From: Clostridium thailandense
GTDB taxonomy: Bacteria > Bacillota > Clostridia > Clostridiales > Clostridiaceae
Reading direction: 5' to 3'
Length of the DNA stretch: 57,426 nt
Assembly (NCBI RefSeq): GCF_019207025.1
Contig: NZ_JAEEGC010000038.1
Span: 1-57,426 of the forward strand
Under the pieces are notes generated by a model. The model ran no database searches. It was not told where the DNA came from and saw only the letters and a list, made by a program, of their open reading frames with translations. The position numbers were made by a program, and so were the translations under genes. Positions 1 through 9,822 of this stretch are shown one piece after another (position 1 is the stretch's first letter; each line of letters begins with the position of its first letter).

Positions 1-506
1 GAAGAATGTCAATATATCCCGAAGCATAAGTTAAGTGTCGGCCGTGGATGTCTATAATAGAACTTAGTAGAAAATTTCTTATTCAATAAACCCTATCTCT
101 TCATAGTCTCCTAACTTTAGATATTTGTTATATTGACTTTATGGTATTATGGTCATACCAGTTTCATTTATATTTTATCATATAATTCGCATAATTTCTA
201 CTATAATTATAAATTATACACATTTATCATATAAATTCCATAATAAATTTTAGTTTTAAAAAATCTTAATAATAAAAATAGCTAAAATAAAATCCAATAG
301 GAAATCATCTTATTACTTTCTATTAAATCTATTTGATCTTATTATGCACATAAATTCATAAGTCTAATATTTTACTTAAATATATTAAGACATTACCCAA
401 AACCTTTAAAATAGTTTTGAATAATGTCTCTTTTAAGTTTCTACACATTTAGTATTAATATTTTTACTTATAATTCAGTATATATTAAAATATTAATGAC
501 ATTCCC
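1..506. other. Left-edge non-coding region with a repeat copy and a hairpin
   Basis: I see no credible gene here. Bases 1-56 match, at roughly four in five positions, one arm of the palindromic element at 30291-30580, so the left edge probably cuts a copy of that repeat. Bases about 388-434 form a hairpin (arms 389-404 and 414-429, about 14 of 16 paired) lying beyond the 3' end of topB. The T-run after it is better in the plus direction, so its use as the topB terminator is uncertain. The rest is AT-rich with no start signals. Confidence 0.5.
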
Positions 507-2699
507 TTATTTTAAATTCAATTTAGCTAAAGCATCTGCTAACGCTGAATTCATTGGCGCTTCGGTTTCTTTTTTTATCTTCTTCATGTAATTTGCCACA
601 TCTCTTTTACTGTTCTTGCCTTCCTTGTTGTCAAATCTCTTATTGAAAGAGGCCGCTTTTTCTCTAAAGGTACAAGTTGTACATACATAGATTTGTCCTT
701 CTCCCTGTCCTCTAAGCTCAAGCTTCTTATGACAATTCGGGCATCTTGCATTTGTTAATCTAGCTAAATTTTCTCTATGTCCGCATTCCCTATCTTGACA
801 TACTAACATTCTGCCCTGCTTACCTTTAACTTCAAGCATATATTTTCCACAATCAGGGCACTTTTTTCCTGTAAGGTTGTCATGTCTAAACTTATCACTA
901 CTTCCTTTAACATCCTTAACAAGTTCTGTTGCATAATTCCTCATTCTATCTATGAATGCTCTAGGATCTTTCTTTCCTTTGCTTATAAGCTCTAATTCCA
1001 TTTCCCACTCTGCTGTTAGTAATGGAGATTTAAGTTCATCTGGCACTAGCTCTATAAGCTGCTTTCCCTTTGATGTTGGAATAATATCTTTTCCATTTTT
1101 CTCTACATAGAACATATTAAATAATTTTTCTATAATATCAGCTCTTGTAGCTACTGTTCCTATTCCTCCAGTTTCTCCAAGGGTTTTAGCATGTTCTTTA
1201 TCAATATTTACATATTTTTGTGGTTTTTCCATAGCAGATAATAAAGTACCTTCATTAAACCTTGCTGGTGGTTTAGTTTGTAGCTTTTTGCTTTCCACTG
1301 ATGTTACATTTATTTTATCACCCTTTTTAATAGCAGGTAACTCTTGACTATCTTTTTCATCTTCGTCTTCACTTAAATCACTATCTCTATCATATACCTG
1401 CTTCCATCCCTTTGACTTTATAACATTACCTTTTGCTATAAAGGTTTCTCCATTAATATCTGCAACTATAGTAGTTTGTAGGTATTCAAAAGGTGGTAAC
1501 AGAACAGATAAAAACCTTTTAACTACAAGGTCATAAACATTTCTTTCTTCATTGCTTAAAAGTGCTATCCTTACGGTTTCCTCTGTTGGAATTATAGCAT
1601 GGTGATCACTTACTTTACTGTTATCTACAAAACCTTTATGTCCATTTATCTTACCCTTTAATATTTCATTTGCACAGGTTCTATAGTTACCTATGGATAT
1701 TGCTTTTAAACGCTCTGGTAAAGTAGGTACTATATCTGTAGAGATATATCTTGAATCCGTTCTAGGATAAGTTAAAATCTTATAATTTTCATATAATCTT
1801 TGCATTATAGACAAAGTTTGTTTAGCTGAATATCCAAAGATTCTATTAGCATCTCTTTGTAGTTCTGTTAAGTCATAAAGAGCTGGAGCATACTGCTTCT
1901 TATAGCTTTCTGTGACAGCAACTACATTAGCCTCTTTGCCTTTAGTAGCATTCAGTATTTTATTTGCCTTATCTTCATCAAAGATATTACTATTATTATT
2001 TTTATCTCTCCACCCTAAAGTGAATCCTTTTGCCTTTGCATTTATCACAAAATAATCCTTAGGTTTAAAATTCTTTATTTCTTCCTCACGGTTAACTATC
2101 ATAGCTAATGTTGCAGATTGTACGCGTCCTGCAGTAAGCTGTGCATTATGCTTACAGGTAAGAGCTCTTGTAATGTTTAATCCTACAACCCAGTCTGCTT
2201 CTGCTCTACACTCAGCTGCCCTATATAAATTGTCATATTGTGCTGCGGGCCTTAAATTTCTGAACCCTTCTAAGATAGCCTTATCTGTTTGTGATGATAT
2301 CCAAAGCCTTTTTGTTGGCTTATTCACTCTTGCCTTTTCAATTATCCATCTTGCAACCAACTCCCCCTCACGACCGGCATCAGTAGCAATTACTATTTCC
2401 GTTACATCTTTTCTATTTAATTGTTCTTTAACTGCATTAAACTGCTTACCACTTTGCTTTATAACCACAAGCTTTAAATGCTTAGGCAGCATTGGTAAAT
2501 CTTCTAACTTCCAACTTTTATATTTATCGTCATATGCTTCTGGATCAGCTAACGTAACTAAATGTCCTAGTGCCCAAGTTACAATATACTTATCTCCTTC
2601 TATGCATCCGTTACCTTTTTTGCCACATTTTAAAACTCTAGCAATTTCTCTAGCAACAGATGGTTTCTCTGCTAAAACTAATATTTTTCCCATATACAT
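507..2699 (-). CDS. topB: DNA topoisomerase III (type IA)
   Basis: Type IA topoisomerase that cuts one strand, passes DNA and reseals it, mainly decatenating and resolving recombination or replication intermediates. The Toprim domain opens the protein (EKPS at residues 11-14, metal-binding TDAGREGE at 106-113). The catalytic tyrosine is Y311 in the TYPRTDSRY block. The C-terminus carries two four-cysteine zinc ribbons (CPDCG..., CPNCH...), common in clostridial TopB. The 730-residue length fits the family. The first ATG is preferred because GGAAGG lies 5-6 nt upstream, whereas the next in-frame ATG two codons later is too far. It is divergent from the ABC-F gene, with a promoter at 2815-2843, and is monocistronic as far as visible. 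Confidence 0.95.
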   Translation of the reverse strand: MYMGKILVLAEKPSVAREIARVLKCGKKGNGCIEGDKYIVTWALGHLVTLADPEAYDDKYKSWKLEDLPMLPKHLKLVVIKQSGKQFNAVKEQLNRKDVTEIVIATDAGREGELVARWIIEKARVNKPTKRLWISSQTDKAILEGFRNLRPAAQYDNLYRAAECRAEADWVVGLNITRALTCKHNAQLTAGRVQSATLAMIVNREEEIKNFKPKDYFVINAKAKGFTLGWRDKNNNSNIFDEDKANKILNATKGKEANVVAVTESYKKQYAPALYDLTELQRDANRIFGYSAKQTLSIMQRLYENYKILTYPRTDSRYISTDIVPTLPERLKAISIGNYRTCANEILKGKINGHKGFVDNSKVSDHHAIIPTEETVRIALLSNEERNVYDLVVKRFLSVLLPPFEYLQTTIVADINGETFIAKGNVIKSKGWKQVYDRDSDLSEDEDEKDSQELPAIKKGDKINVTSVESKKLQTKPPARFNEGTLLSAMEKPQKYVNIDKEHAKTLGETGGIGTVATRADIIEKLFNMFYVEKNGKDIIPTSKGKQLIELVPDELKSPLLTAEWEMELELISKGKKDPRAFIDRMRNYATELVKDVKGSSDKFRHDNLTGKKCPDCGKYMLEVKGKQGRMLVCQDRECGHRENLARLTNARCPNCHKKLELRGQGEGQIYVCTTCTFREKAASFNKRFDNKEGKNSKRDVANYMKKIKKETEAPMNSALADALAKLNLK

Positions 2700-2814
2700 T
2701 TACTTCCTTCCACAAATAAAAATAAGGATAGATAAATTTACTTCCACCCTTATACTAGACTCATATTAATATTAGTAAAACCATTATTAATAAAGTATTT
2801 CTTGTCTTTAATTC

Positions 2815-2843
2815 ATTATATCAGAAAATTAGCAAGTTTATAA
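2815..2843 (-). promoter_or_regulatory. Predicted sigma-A promoter of topB
   Basis: On the minus strand TTATAA (2838-2843) is followed by a 17-nt spacer and TATAAT (2815-2820), with TGA before the -10 giving an extended -10. Transcription would begin near 2808, leaving a leader of about 110 nt. Confidence 0.55.
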
Positions 2844-2876
2844 ACTACTTTTATTAAAAAATATTTAAATTAATAG

Positions 2877-4538
<1,662 letters not shown>

Positions 4539-4558
4539 AAAAATATATATAATCGATT

Positions 4559-4622
4559 AACTTATCCCTTAAAGTGGACATGCGGAGAAAAACTCTGTAA
4601 AATCTAATTTAAGGGATAAGTT
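4559..4622 (+). terminator. Long stem-loop terminator after the ABC-F gene
   Basis: A perfect 15-bp stem (4559-4573 with 4608-4622) is followed by TTTTATATTTT. The 34-nt loop is unusually long and holds a second small hairpin (CGGAG, five A, CUCUG). It separates the ABC-F gene from the DUF1294 gene. Confidence 0.65.
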
Positions 4623-4661
4623 TTATATTTTGCAAAACTCAAAAGCTTAGGAGGCAAATTT

Positions 4662-4931
4662 ATGAAGATACTTCTATATTATATACTTATCATTAATTTA
4701 TATGGAATCTTAATTATGTATTGTGACAAGAATAAATCCATAAAAAAACAGTGGCGAGTTCCTGAAGCAAGAATTTTTTTAATATCATTCATTTTAGGAA
4801 GTCTAGGAGTAATTTTAGGCATGTACTTATTCAGACATAAAACTAAGCATATGAAATTTACTCTAGGAATTCCCCTAATATTTATTATTCAAGTTTACTT
4901 TCTCAGTAAATTTGCATTTCATTTGTTTTAG
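4662..4931 (+). CDS. DUF1294 family small membrane protein
   Basis: An 89-residue protein with three hydrophobic segments (about residues 2-20, 37-57 and 66-85). The hallmark pattern of DUF1294 is present: DKxxxIKKQWRVPE, then GMYLFRHKTKHMKF and a Pro-containing last helix. The function of the family is not established. AGGAGG lies about 8 nt before the ATG. It follows the terminator at 4559-4622 and is probably a separate unit. Confidence 0.85.
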   Translation: MKILLYYILIINLYGILIMYCDKNKSIKKQWRVPEARIFLISFILGSLGVILGMYLFRHKTKHMKFTLGIPLIFIIQVYFLSKFAFHLF

Positions 4932-5021
4932 TTATTTATAATCTTAAGTTCTAAAAATACTTAAATTTATTTTAAATTCAAAATATACAATTTTAAAATC
5001 ATTGTTAGTATTATAAATTTT

Positions 5022-5059
5022 TTCAATTAAAATTGTTTTTATGAATAATTTTAATTGAA
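5022..5059. repeat. Perfect 13-bp inverted repeat upstream of the MarR gene
   Basis: The arms 5022-5034 and 5047-5059 are perfectly complementary around a 12-nt loop, followed by a modest T-rich stretch. It could end DUF1294 transcription. The arms are nearly pure A/T, so chance is possible. Confidence 0.35.
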
Positions 5060-5161
5060 TATTTTCATAAATTGTCTTAATATTAAAATAAATGATATTT
5101 ACCAAAATAATTTTCATTATATTTTCACTGTAAAAAACTTATTTAATATATTATTATAAAC

Positions 5162-5175
5162 TTATTTATAAATAA
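5162..5175. promoter_or_regulatory. AT-only palindrome before marR-like gene, possible operator
   Basis: A perfect 14-bp palindrome (TTATTTATAAATAA) sits directly upstream of the ribosome-binding site of the MarR-family gene. MarR proteins often bind such palindromes and repress themselves. The A/T-only composition makes this weak evidence. Confidence 0.25.
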
Positions 5176-5194
5176 AAATTAGGAGAAGATACTT

Positions 5195-5710
5195 ATGGAT
5201 AGAAAAATACAAGATTACTATTTTAATATATTTCTGAATTTATTAAGGGCTACATATATGAATTTAGAAAAAAATTGGGAAAATGTGGCCAGGGAATCTG
5301 GTCTTACTCACGCTCAGCAACATGCTTTATGGATTTTAAAGTTTTTAGACGGATTGACTTTAGAGCAACTTGGCAGTATAGCCTTATGGAACAAGTCAAC
5401 TACTTCTGCTCTTGTAAGCCGATTAGAAAAGAAGGGTTATATAAAAAAAGATAAATTCTTAGATAATAGCAGAGTTATAAAAATTCATATTACTGATCAA
5501 GGAAAGTCCATAGTAGAAGAAAGCTTGGCTACAAAAACAGCTTTTGAATTTATGGGGATTTTTGAGCATTTCGACAATAGTGAATTAGAATCATTTTTGA
5601 AAACTTTACATAAGATTGCCGATTTAGTAGGAACCTGGAACTTAAATGACTTTGAAAATTTTTTAGAGATATCTTCTTCGAAGTTATTGAAAAATGAACA
5701 AATGTCTTAA
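5195..5710 (+). CDS. MarR family transcriptional regulator
   Basis: A 171-residue winged-helix DNA-binding protein. The MarR core is clear: a helical N-terminus, a recognition region near residues 55-80 (LTLEQLGSIALWNKSTTSALVSRLEKKG), then a wing (DNSRVIKIHITDQG). The long N-terminal helix and C-terminal extension recall the Hpr/ScoC branch more than the short MarR type, but I cannot assign the ligand or regulon. AGGAGAAG precedes the ATG. A short hydrophobic reading frame and a divergently oriented quinone reductase lie downstream and could be targets, since MarR genes often control neighbours. Confidence 0.85.
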   Translation: MDRKIQDYYFNIFLNLLRATYMNLEKNWENVARESGLTHAQQHALWILKFLDGLTLEQLGSIALWNKSTTSALVSRLEKKGYIKKDKFLDNSRVIKIHITDQGKSIVEESLATKTAFEFMGIFEHFDNSELESFLKTLHKIADLVGTWNLNDFENFLEISSSKLLKNEQMS

Positions 5711-5731
5711 AATTTGCTTTTTCAATATAAA

Positions 5732-5755
5732 AAGCACTGTAAATTCACAGTGCTT
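5732..5755 (+). terminator. Hairpin after the MarR gene
   Basis: A 9-bp stem (5732-5740 with 5747-5755) with a 6-nt loop lies just after the MarR stop codon. Few T residues follow, so termination may be weak and read-through into the small frame at 5770 is possible. Confidence 0.5.
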
Positions 5756-5769
5756 ATAAAGGGGACTTT

Positions 5770-5871
5770 ATGAATATAATTTTGTATGTTTGGGTTTGTT
5801 ATTTGGTGTACAGTTTTATTATAAAATCTAATTATGGAGCAATTATTTATTTTTTGGAAACATTTTGTTAA
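5770..5871 (+). CDS. Possible 33-residue hydrophobic peptide
   Basis: A 33-codon frame starts with ATG 5 nt after AAGGGG and encodes a mostly hydrophobic peptide (MNIILYVWVCYLVYSF then a short basic and hydrophobic tail). It resembles a single-pass membrane microprotein. The support is only a plausible ribosome-binding site, composition and position after the MarR hairpin. I do not recognise it, and it may not be translated. Confidence 0.25.
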   Translation: MNIILYVWVCYLVYSFIIKSNYGAIIYFLETFC

Positions 5872-5920
5872 CAACGTAAAATATTAATTTGTACTTAATT
5901 TTATTAGTAACTCATAAGAT

Positions 5921-6661
5921 TTAACTTAAGACTTTTTCCAATATATCCTTTAATTCATTTAAATATTTTTTTCTTAAATCATCGCTTACATTTGGTACAT
6001 CTCCAAAAAATTTATGCTGAACTACTTCCATTCCACAGAAACTAAATATTCCTATATCTGAAGTTTGTTTCATCGAATTAATCATTCCATAATTATCATA
6101 GGTTTCATTTGGAGTTCCCATGGTATTCACAATAAGGACCCTTTTTCCCTTTAATAAGGCTCTATTGTTATCCTGTTTATTTTTTGATTCAGAATTAGTT
6201 TGTTCAGAATTCTTATGTTTTTCATTATCATTACTTGATTTTTTCTTAGAGTTCTCTTCTGAATCATTTGATTCTTTAATTGAAATTTCTTTTTTATCTT
6301 CACTTCCTCCTTCATCCTTTTGGTCATCTTTCTCTTTATCTTGAACCAGTTCACAAGAGAATACTCTATCTATATACCCCTTAAGTATAGCTGGCATACC
6401 GGTCCACCATATGGGATATATAAAAGTAATTAAATCTGCCCATTTTATATAGCCGTGCTCTCTTTTAATATCCTCTGGAGTTTTGCCTCCGCATATCCCT
6501 TCGAAATCAGCAGCTCTTAAAACTGGATCAAAACCTATAGAATATAAATCTCTAACCTCTGTTCTACAATTTTTTTTCATAGAACATTCTTTAAGTTCAT
6601 CTAAAATTGCATTAGAAAAACTATTTGTACTTGGATGTGCATAAATAATTAAATGATTCAT
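5921..6661 (-). CDS. Flavodoxin-fold NAD(P)H:quinone oxidoreductase with a charged insert
   Basis: Member of the flavodoxin-like NADPH quinone reductase family (MdaB/KefF type) that reduces quinones or similar compounds with FMN or FAD. The family pattern is clear: IIYAHPSTNSFSNAI at the N-terminus (nucleotide phosphate loop), FIYPIWWTGMPAILKGYIDRVF near residues 80-101, then LLKGKRVLIVNTMGTP. Between these lie about 61 residues (107-167) made almost only of D, E, K, N, Q and S, replacing the few residues usual there. Total length is 246, about 60 above normal, which the insert accounts for. The gene is on the opposite strand to the MarR gene. A MarR-controlled detoxification role is an inference. 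Confidence 0.85.
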   Translation of the reverse strand: MNHLIIYAHPSTNSFSNAILDELKECSMKKNCRTEVRDLYSIGFDPVLRAADFEGICGGKTPEDIKREHGYIKWADLITFIYPIWWTGMPAILKGYIDRVFSCELVQDKEKDDQKDEGGSEDKKEISIKESNDSEENSKKKSSNDNEKHKNSEQTNSESKNKQDNNRALLKGKRVLIVNTMGTPNETYDNYGMINSMKQTSDIGIFSFCGMEVVQHKFFGDVPNVSDDLRKKYLNELKDILEKVLS

Positions 6662-6778
6662 AAAGCTGCCTCCAAAACTTAATATTTAGAATACATATAA
6701 GATTATTTTTACACCTATTCTCGTGACTTATCCAGATAAATTTAAAATTCTGTAATTTATTTTAAATTTACAAACAAA

Positions 6779-6821
6779 AAAACCATAATTTAATAGTTTT
6801 TCACTTAGTAAATTATGGTTT
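6779..6821 (-). terminator. Terminator of the 99-residue protein gene
   Basis: A 13-bp stem (6780-6792 with 6809-6821) is followed on the minus strand by a run of eight T residues. It sits 16 nt beyond the stop codon at 6837. Confidence 0.8.
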
Positions 6822-6836
6822 TAAAATTTTATACAA

Positions 6837-7136
6837 CTAATCCTTTGGCCAAGGAATTATATTATCATTTTTCTTTTCACATTGTTCTCTATTTTTTATT
6901 CGTGGATTTCTTTTCTTTTTTTTATTTTGTAGATGATTCATAAAACAACCCAACAAATAAGTATTATTTTTCAAAAATTTATAATACTTATTTCTATTTT
7001 TATGAAAATGTATTGTCTTTTCATAAACTGATTTTGGGGTAACTTTACTATTCCGTCGCGGCCAGAAAACCTTTTCACTTAAATTTATAGCTACTGCCAA
7101 CACCACAAGAGTCATCAGTATAAACAATAACACCAT
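6837..7136 (-). CDS. Small single-pass membrane protein, unknown
   Basis: A 99-residue protein with a strongly hydrophobic N-terminal helix (MVLLFILMTLVVLAVAINL) followed by a very basic, Lys/Asn/Arg-rich tail ending in WPKD. This suggests one transmembrane anchor with a cytoplasmic basic domain. AGGAGG precedes the ATG by 10 nt and a strong minus-strand terminator follows, so it reads as a real single-gene unit. I do not recognise the family and assign no function. Confidence 0.55.
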   Translation of the reverse strand: MVLLFILMTLVVLAVAINLSEKVFWPRRNSKVTPKSVYEKTIHFHKNRNKYYKFLKNNTYLLGCFMNHLQNKKKKRNPRIKNREQCEKKNDNIIPWPKD

Positions 7137-7279
7137 ATTATCACATCCTCCTAATATAAATAGAATATATATAATAACATTTTGTTATTGTAAGTATATT
7201 ATAAAAATTAAAAAGATTCACTACTTTTGTTCGAAATTTTAAAATAAAAATTTACCTTTCACTTTAAAAACTAAAAAAC

Positions 7280-7305
7280 ACCTACAAACAGGATCGCTTG
7301 TAGGT
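7280..7305 (-). terminator. Terminator of the 48-residue protein gene
   Basis: An 8-bp stem (7280-7287 with 7298-7305) is followed on the minus strand by GTTTTTTAG. It lies about 50 nt past the stop of the small frame at 7355-7501 and supports its transcription on the minus strand. Confidence 0.65.
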
Positions 7306-7354
7306 ATTCATAACTGTATTCTTAATTGTTATTTTTTAACTTATTATATATATT

Positions 7355-7501
7355 TTATTTAAACAATTTAAACTTGCCTCTTGTCCCATTTTCTTTATCA
7401 TTAAACATAACTAATATGTCTTCTTTATCTATAACATGAATGTCATTATTTATGCTCTTAATAATGGTATCCTTTGAAGGATTATTTCGTCTTCTTCTCA
7501 A
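7355..7501 (-). CDS. Small basic protein, 48 residues, unknown
   Basis: This frame begins with TTG and is easy to miss. AAGGAGAGG lies 6-9 nt upstream and a terminator follows at 7280-7305, making a complete small transcription unit. The product starts with an arginine cluster (RRRR) and continues with KDTIIKSINNDIHVIDKED, then a basic tail GTRGKFKLFK. It has no transmembrane segment and no cysteines. I do not recognise it. The signals around it are better than expected for a chance frame. Confidence 0.5.
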   Translation of the reverse strand: MRRRRNNPSKDTIIKSINNDIHVIDKEDILVMFNDKENGTRGKFKLFK

Positions 7502-7758
7502 CTTTAACCTCTCCTTTCTCAAATTATAATATCCTTTTCAAAAAGATTTTATCCTAGTTTTTAATAACCTGATTATTAATATTTCTTCTATGTTGGTAAA
7601 ATAAATATCATATTACCTATAACAGGTTTAATATAATAATATCATAAATTTTCCATTTTTGCTTTCATATTTTCATTGTATTTTACATAATTTCATTATA
7701 AAATAAAGTTGAAGTAATAATAAATTTGTCAAAAATTATTATATTAAGAGGAAACAAG

Positions 7759-8646
7759 ATGAAAAAATTTAAAATCGTTACTGATAGTTGTTGTGATTTA
7801 CCAATCACATATATTGAAAAACTTAACATACCTTATGTTAGCTTAACTTATCACTATAACAATGTAGAAAAGTTAGATGACTTCGGTACAAGCTATTCAC
7901 TGAAAAACTTTTATGATGATATAAGAAATGGTGAAATGCCTAAAACATCTCAACCTAGTACTCATTCTTTCTATAGTGTATTTAAAAACATATTTGATGA
8001 AGGTTTTGATATTTTATATATCGGTGCTTCAAGCGGTTTAAGTGGTACTGTTAACAATGCCCATATAGCTAAGCATATGTTAGAAGATGAATATTCAGAT
8101 TTAAATATTTATATAATTGATATTCTTACAGCATCTCTAGGACAAGGGTTAATGGTCTTAAAATCTTATGAAATGCAAGAACAAGGTTCTTCTATTCAGG
8201 CTATTGTAAACTATTTAGAAGAAACTAAACAAAATTTAAATACTTATATGATAGTAAACGATATCAATTACCTGAGGAAAGGTGGAAGAATATCTGCTAC
8301 TGCAGCATTTGCAGGAATGCTTTTAAGTATAAAGCCTTTCTTAACCATAAGTAACCTAGGAAAAGTTTTACCTCTAGATAAATTTAGAGGAAGAAAGAAG
8401 GCTATAAATGCTCTTTTTGAAAAAGTTTTAGAAAAAATAGAAAAACCAGAAGAGCAAACTATAGCCATATCTCATGGTGATAGTATAGATGAGGCATTAA
8501 ATCTTAAAAATCTTATATTAAGCAAAGTAAATGTGAAAAATGTAATAATGAGTTATGTTGGACCTGTGGTAGGATCCTATGGTGGTCCAGGAGCTTTAGC
8601 TGTATTCTTCTTAGGAAAGAAACGAGAAGTTCATACTGAATCTTAA
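7759..8646 (+). CDS. DegV family fatty-acid-binding protein
   Basis: A 295-residue DegV/EDD-fold protein. The N-terminal block IVTDSCCDLP, the SQPS motif near residue 62, SGTVNNA and the KGGRIS block all match the family, which binds single fatty acids and is linked in other Firmicutes to fatty-acid kinase (FakB type). The start is ATG 7759: AGAGGA precedes it by 6 nt, while the upstream TTG at 7726 has no ribosome-binding site. The gene is monocistronic with its own terminator. No fakA partner is in this window. Confidence 0.9.
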   Translation: MKKFKIVTDSCCDLPITYIEKLNIPYVSLTYHYNNVEKLDDFGTSYSLKNFYDDIRNGEMPKTSQPSTHSFYSVFKNIFDEGFDILYIGASSGLSGTVNNAHIAKHMLEDEYSDLNIYIIDILTASLGQGLMVLKSYEMQEQGSSIQAIVNYLEETKQNLNTYMIVNDINYLRKGGRISATAAFAGMLLSIKPFLTISNLGKVLPLDKFRGRKKAINALFEKVLEKIEKPEEQTIAISHGDSIDEALNLKNLILSKVNVKNVIMSYVGPVVGSYGGPGALAVFFLGKKREVHTES

Positions 8647-8655
8647 AGTATAAAT

Positions 8656-8683
8656 AAAGAACCCTAATTTTTTAGGGTTCTTT
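8656..8683 (+). terminator. Terminator of the DegV gene
   Basis: A perfect 12-bp stem (8656-8667 with 8672-8683) with a T-only tetraloop lies just after the stop codon. A second perfect hairpin (8683-8693 with 8698-8708) follows immediately, without a T-run. Confidence 0.8.
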
Positions 8684-8943
8684 ATAATGCTTAAAACTAA
8701 GCATTATAGGAATTGTATTATAGCATACTATAGAGTTTATCCATGTTTTTAGATTTTATACTACATAAACTTAAAATTAAATATCTATACACTATACTAC
8801 TTATTATTACACAATTAGTTTAAATTGGACAATTTTCATGTAATTATATAGGTTAATAATTTTACAAATGTATAAACTGTAGTTATAAAACAAAATTAAC
8901 TACTACAAAATTACTATTATAAAATTAAAGGAGGATTTCACTT

Positions 8944-9141
8944 ATGGCAAATAGAAATAATAGAGTATTAATTCCACAGGCTAAGGAAGGTTTAAACAGA
9001 TTTAAAATGGAGTCAGCTAAAGAAGTAGGCGTAAACTTGAAAGAAGGCTATAATGGAGATCTTACTTCAAGAGAAGCTGGATCAGTAGGTGGAAACATGG
9101 TTAAAAAAATGGTTGAAGCTTACGAACAAGGTTTAAAGTAA
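8944..9141 (+). CDS. Alpha/beta-type small acid-soluble spore protein
   Basis: A 65-residue SASP that coats spore DNA, protects it from UV and heat, and is degraded at germination by the GPR protease. The family signatures are present: KMESAKEVGV (the GPR cleavage region) and GYNGDLTSREAGSVGGNMVKKMVEAYE. AAGGAGG sits before the ATG and a strong terminator follows. Expression is expected in the forespore under sigma-G, but I could not define a convincing sigma-G promoter. This gene is the clearest sign of a spore former. Confidence 0.95.
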   Translation: MANRNNRVLIPQAKEGLNRFKMESAKEVGVNLKEGYNGDLTSREAGSVGGNMVKKMVEAYEQGLK

Positions 9142-9158
9142 ATTAAATATGTAATATG

Positions 9159-9198
9159 AACTAGGGTTAGGTAGCATTATTCTACCTAACCCTAGTTT
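9159..9198. terminator. Bidirectional terminator between the SASP gene and pdxT
   Basis: A perfect 16-bp stem (9159-9174 with 9183-9198) lies between two convergent genes. T-rich tracts follow on the plus side, with a weaker tract on the minus side. Confidence 0.8.
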
Positions 9199-9236
9199 AC
9201 TATTATTATTATTTAAAAATTCAAGTTAAATCACTG

Positions 9237-9821
9237 TTATTGTAGTTCTCCCTGATTATTACACATAGATAAAAAGTACTTATGAAATGATAAATTTTCT
9301 GTAAGCTCTGGATGGAATGATGTCACCAGAATTTTGTCTTTTTTAGCTGCTACAATATTTCCATTTAACTCACATAATACTTCAACTTCAGGTCCTACTT
9401 CTGTAATATAGGGTGCTCTTATAAACACGAGTGGTATAGACTCTTTTGAAATTTCATCAATAACAGCTTCCTGCTCAAAGCTATCTATTTGACTTCCATA
9501 AGCGTTTCTTCTTACTTTTATATCCATAACTGAAAAATATGTGTTATTTTCATTTTCAATTTTTTCTGCTAATAATATCATTCCTGCGCAAGTTCCCCAA
9601 ACACCCAAGCCAGAAAGTATTTTTTCTCTAATTGGTTTAAGCAAGTTTCTTTCTTTTAAAATCTTACCTATTGCAGTACTCTCTCCACCCGGAAGTATTA
9701 ATCCATCTATATCTTGCAAATCTTCAATATTCTTTATTTCAACTGCTTCAGCTCCCAGTGATTCAATATGCTTAATATGTTCTATTACTCCACCTTGAAT
9801 TGATAGGACTCCTATTTTCAT
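9237..9821 (-). CDS. pdxT: Pyridoxal 5'-phosphate synthase glutaminase subunit
   Basis: Class I glutaminase that releases ammonia from glutamine and channels it to PdxS in the DXP-independent vitamin B6 pathway. It has the start block [11 protein letters not shown], the oxyanion PGGEST, the nucleophile in GTCAGM (C78) and the catalytic His-Glu in SFHPELTE. The 194-residue length is normal. The start is the ATG at 9821, one base after the pdxS stop, with GAGGATGG just upstream. A longer frame from 9842 overlaps pdxS and lacks a ribosome-binding site. It is translationally coupled to pdxS. Confidence 0.95.
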   Translation of the reverse strand: MKIGVLSIQGGVIEHIKHIESLGAEAVEIKNIEDLQDIDGLILPGGESTAIGKILKERNLLKPIREKILSGLGVWGTCAGMILLAEKIENENNTYFSVMDIKVRRNAYGSQIDSFEQEAVIDEISKESIPLVFIRAPYITEVGPEVEVLCELNGNIVAAKKDKILVTSFHPELTENLSFHKYFLSMCNNQGELQ

Positions 9822-9822
9822 T

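Noticed and set aside
2173..2769. 198-codon plus-strand frame opposite topB
   Set aside because: It is antisense to the well-supported topB sequence, has no ribosome-binding site, and no recognisable protein character.
6120..6354. Two further frames across the quinone reductase insert
   Set aside because: They arise because the low-complexity insert is free of stops in other frames. The products are skewed S/F/L- or K-rich sequences with no start signals.
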